From Hippasteria phrygiana (lineage: Eukaryota > Echinodermata > Asteroidea > Valvatida > Goniasteridae), in contig JAZGUH010000223.1 in assembly GCA_037893225.1 (NCBI GenBank), positions 1,426,001 to 1,490,000 of the forward strand: a stretch of DNA of 64,000 bases. The letters run 5' to 3'. Made by a program: the position numbers and the translations under genes. The notes beneath the pieces were generated by a model, which saw only the letters and a program-made list of their open reading frames with translations, was not told the DNA's origin and did not search any database. Shown in pieces: positions 11,540-23,600 of the stretch (positions are counted from its first letter, which is position 1; each line of letters begins with the position of its first letter).

Positions 11540-13539
11540 CTTCCGTTTCATTTTGGTGCACATCCGGCTTGCCATTTGTTTTAAATGGGTTTCCAGAGCT
11601 AGCTACGGCTACGTCAACTGTTAGCCTGTGCCCACGTATTTGCAGCCGGCGAAGACCTAGACCAAGCCTGAAATTTGATATTTTCCTGCTGAATTGGCGG
11701 AATGATTTCCCACATTTTGTCTTTAAGTAAGGGGCCGTGCCAGGAAGGCAACAGGGGCGTACATGGACATATGAATATTACCGGGGATCGAGGACCACAC
11801 CGCAAAAAGGCCGACAACAGTAATTTAAAGACTAATAAATGTGAATGCTATTGTCGTAGTTTAGTACGCCGAACGGTATACAAAGTTATCGAAGTTTTTA
11901 TTCTCAGTGATTGAAATTTGATGTATTATAATGTCTTGCTTGTTTAAGTGTCCTGAGCCGTTATTCCTGTCACAGAAAACGAGATGCTCAAAACCGCAAG
12001 ATCTATTCGGCGATTTTTCATGTTAACTGGAAATTAAGTAAAATGCTTTTAGGAAACTGGTGCGACTTGCCACTAGGAGATATTCTACGGTGGTTGCTAT
12101 GTAAACCTGTCAGCGGAAGCTTTGAACTCAAGCCTTGTACGATCAAACCACTTTCATTGTGAAACTTTCTTGCCGTTAGTTGTTGAAGCAGTAGCTCACC
12201 GCAGTGTTTGTCCCCACGAATTAAACCGAGTGTGGAACGTTTCTAGAGCACATGGCGGGGCGTTACCATTCTCAATCGTGCCACGCCCGTATGCTTTGCA
12301 TAACATGAATATTTATGATTTGGCCTGAAAACGTCGTTGAGTCAGACCCACAGCCTCTTTTCAGCTGGTATGGTTTGGCATTGTTTATGAAGATAATCTA
12401 TGGGAATAACTAGACTTGTTCCCAGTCATTTTAAATTCGAAAATAGAAACCGGTGATGAATTTAAAAAATAATTATCATAATACCCAGAGGAATTGCTCC
12501 TGTTTTAGGGTTGTAATAATTATATTATTATGCCCAATACATTGTGATGCTCTCAATCGCTGTTTTCAATTTGTATTCAAGAAATAAATTTACCTAATTC
12601 TTGAACAATATAGGAATCCCACAACGACGAGTTTAGCGCCGATCTGCGCACTTCCGCGTTTGAAAACAAGGATCTCAATGTCACAGTAAACAACTTTATG
12701 TTGATCGTGCACCTGCGCTTCCTTTTATGGCCTGATGAATTCATGCATGAATGAATTGCTGAAAAGCGTTGTTTTGTTTGCCACTGACATTCTCGCTTTC
12801 AACCCGGAAGTGCGCAGAAGGGGCTAATGTGAAATTCCTCTATGATGGGAAAGTATCACAGCGCTTGCAAACACGAGAGTCAATCAAAAGCACCTACCGG
12901 CCTCCATATTTGTGGGCGGGGTTTAGGGCGTGTTTGTTTCACGCAGATCCTGAGCGCGATCAGTGATCCAGGCGTCGTAAGCTGCTCCGGATCACGTTTT
13001 TAGTGATCCTGCTCGCGAGGTGGGTTCGCAAGATCCAAGATGGCGACGTGCGAGACGGATAGAGAAAATTGACGGTATTTTTTCGTAGATTTGAAGCACT
13101 TAACGAGCTATTGTGACAGTATTTACTCATAATTCTTTTACAGTGAATTGTTGTTATTAAAGCTATGTACGATTTATTTACTTTTCTGGAAATACTAGAT
13201 AGTTTATCATAAAAATAGCCCTACAGAATCTGAAGCAGACGACATTGTCGTGTAATATAAATTCTCCCAGCATGCAACATAGCGAGAGGGATTCGCGATC
13301 ATGTTTGTTTTCGTTCGGCTCTGGATCACCTCTCAATCCGTGTGAAACAAACAGGCCCGAGGAAAATTTTAACGCGTGCTGAATGTCCCCCTCTCGTGAC
13401 TTTCCGAAAGCTTTTACACACAAAGGCGGGGAAGATACGGGCGGCTCTAAGTCAAACCCGTTGTTGCGAACGTTAAAACGGGCATTTCTGAAAACAACAT
13501 GCCCATTGTAACGGTCACATCAACGAGAGTGACGTCCAT
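11540..13539. other. No gene recognised
   Basis: Contains only a weak inverted pair (GCGCACTTCCG near 12650 and CGGAAGTGCGC near 12805). No supported exon or RNA gene. Confidence 0.5.
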
Positions 13540-13760
13540 CGAAGATGAAGGAAACCTAATTCCTATCAAACACATCACCATCACTGCCCTCGCATGTAGG
13601 TAGCCCAGTAATTTACTCATGGGTGGAGAGAAGTAATTTGTGACAAAGTGTCTTGCTCTAGGACACAAAAACCACGACCCACTGGCTGGACTCGAACCCA
13701 CAATCTGTTGTGTCACTGAGATCTTGAGTCCAGTTCACTAAACCACGAGGCCACGACACT
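13540..13760 (-). mobile_element. tRNA-derived SINE
   Basis: Read on the minus strand from 13760, an A-box-like segment (GGCCTCGTGGTTTAGTG) and a B box (GGGTTCGAGTCC) are followed by a body containing GAGCAAGACACTTTG. The same body motif recurs at about 30600-30737. Tail limits are approximate. Confidence 0.65.
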
Positions 13761-15558
13761 CCACACGTTAACAGTCCAACCTTTAACGGTGCAAGTTTTT
13801 TGGTTTGTTTTAAATCGGACTACATTTTAAAGGGTGGGTATCTGAGTCGGATACGTACCTTTATTAATTCTCAAAGATCATCTTCATCGTCACACTGAAC
13901 GGCTCAACCCCGGTTTGCCAAGTGCAGTTTCGACTGCCTCCCGCCGGTATAACTTGGGCCGTTGACCACCCAACCTCCACCGTCCATCGTTGCCAGGAGC
14001 CCACTGATAACCCGCCGCCAACGGTTCTCTTTTTAACCATTTTCTGCAATCTAGTATACCAGCAACAAAATATTCAAAATCCTACTTAAAGATTTTCGAT
14101 TTCAGCCGATTCTTTGTTTTATTAAGCGGGTTGCAGTTTAATTCCTTTTTTGTATGTCTACGCAAGCATTTTAGCACTTGTGCTGTGAAAATATTCAGCG
14201 TGAGAGTATGAAACATGCTGGTATTTGAAACCAACTATTATGCAAAGGATCTGTCGAGATTTTTGCTGTTGTTTTTAACCAGGTTTTAGACGACAGCCAT
14301 CTTGGATTTGGGTACATGATTTAAATATAGTTCAATATTTGAAATGTTATCCGTGATGGTGTTGGAAAGCATGTCATAGGGGTAGCTCCGTGTAGTCTTT
14401 TAGGTAGATTATCATAAATTATTTCATGTAAGTTTGTGTAGGCCTATTCGTAGGACATTACAGACAAAAAAGACTGAGCACAGTTTTCTGGGTCTTTTTT
14501 CAACTATTCAGTTTTTGTCAATTTTTTGCTTTATTTTTTGTACAACGGGACAAGGGAAACTCGTGTGTGTATACATTATGTTTGCTTTGAATTTCAGTCA
14601 AAGGTAGGTTTATTGAGAAGAACACGATTTCAACAAAGCATAGATTTTTGTTCTGAACCATACAGATGTTTGTGTATTTGTCCAATGCACCATCAGGGTT
14701 AACGAAGGCAGGGCCGGATCCAGAGGGGGGGGGGGGGGGGTCGAAAGCCCCCCCCCCCCCCCCCCCCTGCGCTCGTTGCCATTTATTTGTTTCCTTTTCT
14801 TCGTTTTTCTTCTTCTTATTATTCTTTATTTTTTGCTTATAAGGGCCTAAGTTGCAAATCAGAAAAGCAAAACCCTGTAAAGGTCTTATTTTGCGTGTAC
14901 GGGAAAGAACAAAACAAAGAGGTTAAATGACGCCACCAACGTTGAGAAAGTATGTTTGCAAATGTTGTAAATTATTATACCTGTTATCACTGCATTGACA
15001 CGGACACGCCCATAATTACTATAGGAGTGGTAATAATATAACGGCTGCTGGCTTTAGTTGTTAGTATGGTGCGCAATGATCAATGAGATATCCCTTTTTT
15101 GTAACCTGCATGGTGAGCCACAAAGTGATATTCCCCTCCCCGTAGATCAGCCATGGAGGAAGCCGGTGTTGCGTTTGCGTTCATGCCGGTACCCGGCACA
15201 GTTGTATGTTTACGACCGTTGGTTCGCTGATTACAGCATGGTGTGTTCCTTCCTCTATAATTACAACAAGATCTAGTTGTTTAAATTTGTGCACAATGAA
15301 TAAAGCACGTTATTCTCTGTTTTTTTTCCCTCATGTATTATGTGTGCTCACACGTATGTGAGGTATTTGAATAAACCCTGTACAGTAGATGTATAGCCCA
15401 AACCGTACACGTAGCCCCGACCCATAGCCCAATAGGTCCGGGCTGCGATTTTTTTTCAAACGACATCCAAATGGGGTTAACGCTATGAGATTTCGGACTT
15501 TCCTTTTTTAAAATAAAATCCTCCAAAGTTGGAAATTAGAAGAAAAAAAAAGTAACGT
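13761..15558. other. No gene recognised; one G/C-tract half element
   Basis: A CAGGGCCGGATCCAGAGG segment followed by G- and C-tracts at about 14708-14768 belongs to the poly-G foldback family. A single arm related to the 3007-3249 foldback lies near 15020-15100. Nothing else is supported. Confidence 0.5.
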
Positions 15559-15626
15559 TGAGGTCTCGAACCCACAATCTTCTACTTCACAGTCTAACAC
15601 CGTATCCACTAGGCCGGCCACCGGAA
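15559..15626 (-). repeat. tRNA-like SINE head fragment
   Basis: The minus strand reads a GGCCTAGTGGATACGG A-box-like segment and a GGGTTCGAGACC B-box-like segment about 40 bases apart. The acceptor stems do not pair, so it is treated as a SINE remnant and not as a tRNA gene. Confidence 0.5.
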
Positions 15627-15857
15627 TGCTCGTTGGACGTCGAGAATTCATTGCATTATATAAAAGTATTATAGAGGGCGCTCAAAATGCATCTATTCGG
15701 ATGACGTGGGAAAAAATATTTCGCGTCCGGGCTACGCGTAGGTTAAAGGTCTTGGGCTACAAAACCTCAACCTCTTCATGAAGTGCATGTTTCCGTATTA
15801 ACACAGTAACATGGATGCCATTGAAGCATCCGTAGCGTAGGCAATTTTCTCTAAACA

Positions 15858-15889
<32 letters not shown>

Positions 15890-16040
15890 AGTTAGAGGGG
15901 GGCCAAAAATCTATAGAATCTCAGAATTTAATCCATCCATTAGTGATATTTCTGCCATTTGCACTGATCTACGGGGTAAACTTGGTTGCCACGGGTTTAT
16001 CACCCAGCTTAACATTGCATAACAATTTACCCCGGCAAGC

Positions 16041-16110
16041 TTAGTGGTCGAGTGGTTAAGACGCTGCCCTAGCAAGCAGGAGATCGTGGGTTCGAATCCC
16101 GCCCGAGTAA
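16041..16110 (+). repeat. tRNA-like sequence, probable SINE head
   Basis: An A-box-like GTGGTCGAGTGGTTAAGACG and a B box GGGTTCGAATCCC are correctly spaced. The anticodon stem fits only with an eight-base loop, and the ends do not form a proper acceptor stem. A true tRNA is therefore unlikely. Confidence 0.5.
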
Positions 16111-16394
16111 GCCTGTCATTTGTTTTACACATGCTCTCGGAAACCACTGAGCATACATTACGTCTGGAAAGGTCAACAGAGAAAATTACTGTTCCATTTT
16201 TTTGTCCATCCAAAAAGTCACGGCCATCTGGGAATCCAGGAAATGTCAGCATTTTCCGTTTTACTGTGTAGGGATTCTCTGACTTATAGACTCCTGAATC
16301 CCGCTTGCCGCTATGGTACTGAAATATTTAAACATTTGTTAATACAAAATTTCTCTGTTTCGGTCAACCTAAACAATGGGATAAATAAGGACTT

Positions 16395-16617
16395 CACAGC
16401 AAAAACAGTGTTTAGCAATTAAACACTTTTCTAAACACTTTCTAGCTATCAGTTTGTAAACACGTTTACATACTAAACATGATTAGCGTATTGACGGATA
16501 GTGTTTAGCCATTGAACATTGATGTTTAGGAATAGGACACGTAATGTTTAGCTTCTAAACATGTTTACAAACCGATAGCAAGATTGTGTTTAATTGCTAA
16601 ACACAGTATTTAGAGTG
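16395..16617. mobile_element. MITE, TGTTTA-rich family, copy 1
   Basis: The element has ends of the type CACAGCAAAAACAGTG and its approximate complement, and many internal GTTTAG/CTAAAC motifs. Its mate at 17925-18149 lies in the opposite orientation, about 1.3 kb away, and spans a similar length (225 against 223 bases). Confidence 0.75.
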
Positions 16618-17108
16618 TTAAAAATATACTGCCATCGTCTTGATGTTAATCATGACGCGCCCGGTTGACACTCTATTGACACTCGATATACCAGCTGATT
16701 TTGTATCATATTCTAAGCAAATGATATAGACAAGTGAAGATATATTTAAATCAAAACATCCGATTTAAATTTTTTAAAATCTGTTGTTTAAAACATCGAT
16801 TTTGTTTAAAGAGAGATCACAATTTTGTATCAATTCCTGTGTTTAAATGATTACCGTATGTTCTACTCGGGTGCCTTTCAAGTGCCATCTCGAAAAGGCT
16901 TGCGGTCCTCTACCACGATATCGAAAGCGGATAGGGATTTTTGGCTTCCTTTGTTATAGGAAGAGAAATTGACGTAACTGTTTTCACATACTGTATTTCA
17001 CGACAACATAATCGAATACGTTGAAAGAATGTGAACACGCCTTTGTTGTTTGGTCGGACCTGACGCTGGAGATTGGTGAACAGCAGAAGCTAAGCAATTA
17101 CATATGAC

Positions 17109-17299
17109 CACGATATGGCAAAGCGAACCCCACCCCCCCCCCCCCCCCCCCCCCTCTTTTGTGTTAGTCATTGTGTTCCCGGAATATCAGGAATTCTTTT
17201 TAGAGGTCTAGGGGGATGTGTTTAATAGGTAACAATAGTCTGGAGAGTGTATAGGGTATAGGGACAAAAAGGGGATACCCCTCTGCCCCATATCGTGCT
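17109..17299. mobile_element. MITE-like foldback, copy 2
   Basis: Reverse-orientation copy of the element at 1369-1551, recognised by CACGATATGG at the left, CCCCATATCGTG at the right, and a shared interior reading GTGTATAGGGTATAGGGAC. It lies about 155 bp upstream of the TATA box of the oxidase gene. Confidence 0.75.
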
Positions 17300-17453
17300 G
17301 GGTATAAACAATTAACACCAACGGTGCATTTTTGATAAGGTGAACTTTTTCGGTTCACGTTACTTTTCCACACTTGGCTCTTCAACTTCCGTGGCATGGT
17401 TCCTGGTACTCAGAACGAGGTCACACCTAACACCGTGAGGTCATGGCAATTAC

Positions 17454-17461
17454 TATAAAAG
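17454..17461 (+). promoter_or_regulatory. TATA box of the multicopper oxidase gene
   Basis: TATAAAAG sits 170 bases upstream of the ATG at 17631. Transcription would be expected to start about 30 bases downstream, giving a leader of roughly 145 bases. No other TATA element was noted between here and the first exon. Confidence 0.55.
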
Positions 17462-17630
17462 TGAGACTGGGACCTGTAATATAATTATCTGATGACGACT
17501 GAGCATTCGGGATGATATCATCCGCACCACTGTTCTATCCGTAGGGAATAATAGTTTTTTATAGTTTATCATAACTTATATATTAACATACATTTGAGGG
17601 AGAAGACCCACTCTGGACAACTGTGTCAAG

Positions 17631-20600
17631 ATGAAGTTATTTTTCACTGCTGCTGTCATTTTTATATTAAGTGGTAAGTATCTTTCCTTTTTGTCCCTAC
17701 GGTTGTCTCTCTTAATTGGCTTAGAACTTGCCTTGCGGTATTTTTCTTTTGTTTTCTTCAAACTGGTATTACCAAGGCAGGGGCGGATCCAGGATTGTTT
17801 GCGGGGGAGGGGGTGTTCTGAATTTTTTTCCGTACATTTGCCCAAAAACTTTCTAAACGTTAGTTCTTACCTGCACACGCAAAATAAGACCTTTACGGGG
17901 TTTTGCTTTTCTTTACGGTACCTACACTCTAAAAACTGTGTTTACCAATTAAATACAATCTTGCTATCAGTTTGTAAACATGTTTAGAAGCTAAACATTA
18001 CGTGTCCAATTTCGAAACATCAAAGTTCAATGGCTAAACACTATCCGTCAAGACGCTAAACATGTTTAGTATGTAAACGTGTTTACAAACTGATATAGCA
18101 AGAAAGTGTTCAGAAAAGTGTTTAATTGCTAAACACTGTTTTTGCAGTGTAGGCTTAGGCAAGGGCCGGTCACACTGGCCACGATAACGACGACAATAAC
18201 GAAAACGGTGAGAATAAACGCCTTTTTTTGATTGGTGGAATTTTCAAGCGTGTAATACGCGCGCGTTCCACCCACCAATAGAGAGCGTTTATTCGCATCG
18301 TTTTCGTTATCGTCGTTATCGTGGCCAGTGTGACCGGCCCTTTACAAGCAAAAAAATTACAACGAGTGGGGGAGGGATGTCAGCCCCCCTATGGATCCGC
18401 GTCTGCAGGGCTGTGATGCACAGAGATGATCTGTAGACTGTTCTGTGCATAAATGGAGTAATATTCGTGTTTTTACAATGGCATTGTACTTACAAATTAT
18501 TCTGTGTAATTGTAGGCTGTTCTGTACATCTATACAATAGTGTGATTTGTAGTTCACGTGACTTGTAATAACAAGGCTTTTTCCGTAGTCACCAGGGGCG
18601 GATCTAGCCTTTCATTTAGGGAGGGGTTGTACCCGCCTATACCGGTACAGTGTACAGTGTACAGTGTATGGACCAGCGGTATACCCACTTGTAACAAGGA
18701 TGTGGTTTAGCATTGCTTATCACAACTTTGCTCAGCAGCCAAAGGGGCGGGGGGGGGGGGTGTTGCAACCCCCCCCCCCCCCCCCAAGATCCGCCCCTGG
18801 TCACAGAACTTATTTGTAGACTGTTCGGTGCGTCATCAGAGCTCGCTACTTTGCGGCCAAGGAGAGCTTTGTTGCAAGTAATCGAGTTTCAGCTGAGGAT
18901 TATTACCGAAAAGCGGTTTGTGACCCTTTTGCCCTTCAGCAAGGAATGACAGAGCGCACTGGGCTTGCCCATTCCGCCCTCTTCGTTAATGGTCCTCGAA
19001 CGAACGAAATGAAAATCGTTCCCAAAGATATTATAAGGAATATAAAAGGAATTCCCTTTTTTAACTTGAAAGAAAAATTAATTGTTCTTTTTCACTTCTG
19101 AAAAATGTTAAAGCTATTTTCGGGCATTTGGGGGCGCTGTTGCTATGATGTCACTCAATGTAGGTTTTTGAAGCACGGCACAAAACGGAAAGTCAAAATT
19201 TGACTTATATAGCAGTTTGTACGCTAAATCTGTTTACTAAAGAAATAATAAAGAAAACAGAAACACAAATATTTAGAAAGCTCGCCCTGGGAATTTTTTT
19301 TTTATATATATCCTTAAATTTCTGTTGCACAAACTGGTATGATGCTGACGCTTTCCCTTGTGTGACGTCACTCCCGTGCAATGAATATGTAAATAATATT
19401 AACATAAAATCTCGAAGATTGCCAAAAGGGGCATAAACGCCTTCAGAATGCTAAACCAGATGTTTGAAAACAATGGTAAATTTAATGAACATGATCATGA
19501 TGTGCGTTGGAATATTTAAAGTCCATTTGCTATAACCTTGAATTTATTATATTAAATCGCACCCAAACAAAGACAGAAATCGAAACTTGGTGTTTAAACA
19601 GGATGTCCGTGATGTAGTAAGATGATAATCTGAATTGACGCCACCAGCATGTAGGTATTACATCAGAATGGGAGTTTCCAAGGACGTTATAATATTTCCT
19701 TAAAACTACTAAAGAATGTCAATGATTAATGGGCACACGCCAATTTGTTGGGCACTAAATTTGCGGTTCAAAAACTTGAGCCCAATTAATGATTCCGTTT
19801 TCATCAAAACAATCTATAAAGCATGACCTGAACCAATTTCATTGTGCTATTTAATTTAAAACAGAAAAGCTGTGCAAACTTTAGAAGACAAACTGTGATA
19901 ATCTTAAGTCCATCTTAAAGATAGTATACAGGATTGGCTTATGCTGTAATTTTCAGAAATGAATGGATTTGGAGGTTAGCATTTTATAGCAAACACTGTA
20001 ACACTGACCTGTTTTAAGTTGTGTGCATAGATGCTTGGAAAACAAGAGAAAAAATGTTGTTCTTGTAGTCCGGTTCGCTGACCCTAACTTCAGACAAAAC
20101 GGAGCAACTTATAGATGTCAGGGAATTATCAGGTCGGGGAACTATTTTCAACGATAGTCTGCCGACCATATCGCTGGAAATTGATACAAAAATCCCACTT
20201 TTCTTGAAAACGACAGCACACCAGGTGCCATGATTTCACAGGATGCTTGAGACTATTATTTACTTGCAGTCAAAGTAAGGTATTTCAAAATAGTTCAGTA
20301 GTTTTGTTTGATGTTTGCAAAATGCTGTATATTACCTTTAATGCCTGTGGACGTGATGTAGGCCTAATGCTTCGGACTTTCGAAAGTTACGGTGTCATAT
20401 GAATATCCGACTCCCATGAAACTCGGACTCCTTTTCCCTATTATTGGTTAAACCCAACTTCCTACCCTAAATTTCCTTGAAAAGGGTCACCGACAAATTT
20501 TGCCGGGGACTTCCCGGATGCACAATGCATGCAGAATTTTTTTTTTCATCATTTTGGTCGAATCACATGGTATTTCCCCTGGGAATCCAACGCAGGAAAT

Positions 20601-23600
20601 GCGAAGTTTTTAAGATTTCTTTTATGAAAGAATGTGGAAACTGATCAACGACACTAGCAGAAAACAAAAACAAACAAGAAGAACTTGGAACGCTCCTTTT
20701 CCTCTACAGTGTGAGAAAAAAAACTATACACTTTTCAAATTGGCCATAGTTTTATTCTTTAGCAATATAGATAAGATATTTTCATATTGTACTTTTAGAG
20801 TAACTCTTCCTGCTTCTTTTTGTGTCATTTTTACTGGATTAGTTTTTATGCATGACTGCACAGGAGACAATTAAGGGGGTCGGGTAAAATCTGGCCAGGG
20901 CTGAATAAGAAAGAGACAATTTAAAAGAACACAACCATTGTCTAACAAAGAGACAAAAAAAGGAATTTTATTAGCTTTTAAACTTCGTGTTTATTTAAAA
21001 CGTTTAAATTAAATTAAAGAGGCAATTAAATTCCACGGTGTCTTAGTCCTCAACATGGCCACCATCTCGTTCAATGCACAGCTGGGCTCGGCGCATCATT
21101 CCTGCAACAGCACGGCGAATCATCTCCCTGTCTTGTCTGAGAATGTCAATTTCACGAGTTATCCTTTCCTGGAGGTCATCCAGATTTGCTAGAGGAGTGG
21201 TGAAAACCCGAGCTTTTGGATATCCCCTTAAAAAAAGTAGTCAAGAGGGGTCAGATCAGGAGATCTTGGGGGCCAATCGTCCAGTTGATTCAAGGCAATG
21301 ACCAGTTGGCGCAACTCAGATTTCACTCGACCCCCTTAATTGTCTCCTGTGCAGTCATGCATGAAAACTAATCCAGTAAAAATGACACCAAAAGAAGGAG
21401 GAAGAGTTACTCTAAAAGTACATATGAAAATATCTTATCTATATTGCTACAGAATAAAACTATGGCCAATTTTAAAAGTGTATAGTTCTTTTTTACTCAC
21501 ACAGTAGCTCGGTGATAATCATTAGCAGATAATGCAAAATAAAACAGCTTTAATTTAGATATAAAACATTAATTTATATATAACAATATAACATTAATCG
21601 TAAGAATATTAATGGCTTATCTAGAAGTAACAATTTGGGCATTTTTGAGGACGGTAGTACAGCATAATTACAGTGGCGGATCTACGGGGGGGGTTTTGGG
21701 GGTTTAAACCCCCCCCCCCCCTTGGGCTGAGAAAAAAAATAAAAATAACCAGTGTCGGGTGTCGAAAAATCGGCACGCTGGGGTGTGTAGGCCAATCACC
21801 TCAGGTAAACCCCCCCTTGGGTAAAACCTAGATCCGCCCCTGAATTAAACATGTTTAACTGAACAATAAAATAGCCGCTTTGTCTTGGGTAGATACCTCT
21901 TGATCAGTTATCCAGAGCCTTATCTGGGTGGGCGACCAAAATTAATCAAAGAAACGATCGTGAGGTCAGTTTGATTCATTGTGATATATTTGCAGGGAAT
22001 ATTACTGCGCATTGCCAAAATGAGAATGCCTCGGGGTGTAACCAGTGGCGTAGCTAAGGGGGGCCCCCACTGAAAATTTCGCAAACGCAGAAAATAATGG
22101 TATTATAAAGAAAAACACTGTGAGCGCCCCCCCCCCACTGTAACAACCAGGCCCCCCCCCCCTCTCCCCCCCCCCACTCCCTCCCCCCCCCCCCCCCCCC
22201 CCCCCCCCATGGAGACAGCCTTGGCTGCGCTGCTGCATGTAACCTTGTTCTGCCGTATCATTTCAACTTCCGCAGTGATTTCAGTGTCATCAGCTTTGAG
22301 ACCCGCCGATGAACATCCATGCTATCGCTCCTGTGATTTTTCGATTCCGATGACCTGCGTGTACAACTGGACGATGAATTGGTTCTACACACTAGCACAG
22401 CCACAGGTATATATCGCCAAACATCTACAACATGGCGTAACTGAAATTTCCGGGGAGGGGGAACCATGGGGGTGGCGTGCACACATGTTTTCAAGTGGGC
22501 ACTGAAAGTAAATGAAATGTGGCTTGTATAATGTTTTGTTCATTTCAAGATTTCAAATGGGGGGCACCCTGGGCACGGATGTCAGCTGGGGGGGCGTCCC
22601 CCCGCCTCGGCCCCCACCCCACCCCCAGTAGTTATGCCACTGAGTACGTGACACACACACCCTCTACAGACGGAGGGGTATTGGTCAAGTTGAGGTTCTG
22701 GGAAAGACAAGAGAAGGGCTTAATGAAATCAAACCCTTTACTCATGGCAGCTCTAGCAGTGGAAAAGTGTTTTGAAAGTATTTGGTTTTTATGTGGTCCT
22801 TTGCACTACTGTATTTTTTTTGGTAAACATTGGTGACATTGTCAAATCAATGTCAAGGAAAGATAATCTCTTCATTTGTTGAAATTGGTCAAGATTCGAA
22901 TTTCAATTGTTTTTTCACTGTGAACAAAGTCCTCATATTCCAGTTTAAAATCTAGCAAACCCTCCGTCGGCTAAATACCACAGTATGCTAATAAAATTTC
23001 GATGCTTTCAACTTAAAAACAAAATTGTCTTCCTTGATGATGTATGATTTGCCCAACCTTCCATATATTTTACAGTCTTGTTTCACAGGTCCTCGGTTTT
23101 CGAAATGCTATCCTTGATTCTGTTTCGTTATTCAATACGCCTAAACAAATGATCTAATCTTAGCTTTGTTATACAGAAGTCTCTCAACATTGACATGAAT
23201 ATTCAGATATTAAGTGACATTTTACTATATCTTTAGTGTGGAGACTGCCCAACCAACGCCAGCCATTGCAGTTCACCACAGTGTTTCCCCGCAGATGGGG
23301 TTAAACGCCCCGTCAGTCTGGTTAATCGAGTATTCCCTGCACCGAGCATACAGGTTAGTTCACCTAAGGGGCACAGCCACTGATGATCATTTGCAAGTCA
23401 GTGGTGTGGCCTGAGGGGGCATGGGGAAACTGCACACGGAACTCCCTCGTGCCCCCTCTGGAAATGTTGGAGTTTTTTATTGGTTCATTAATTTTTGCTT
23501 AGAATTTGTGAATGGGCATGCCATGGGTAGTGTGTTGATATGCGTTCAGCTCAGTTGAACATCAATAAACATATTGTAAAATGCTCTCGAAAGTGCCGCG

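Noticed and set aside
11181..11575. Frames reading GRIQD...GGGG in both strands as genes
   Set aside because: They are translations of the GGCGGATCC/poly-G repeat family, which recurs at several sites.
13034..13066. Possible first exon beginning ATGGCGACG
   Set aside because: It meets TGA after ten codons and no donor precedes the stop.
16041..16110. True tRNA-Ala gene
   Set aside because: The anticodon loop would need eight bases and the acceptor stem does not pair.
22209..22406. ATG at 22209 as the start of the oxidase
   Set aside because: It directly follows a C-tract and gives a poor leader. The upstream exon at 17631-17673 has a TATA box and a perfect donor, and joins in phase to 22276 to give a full signal peptide.
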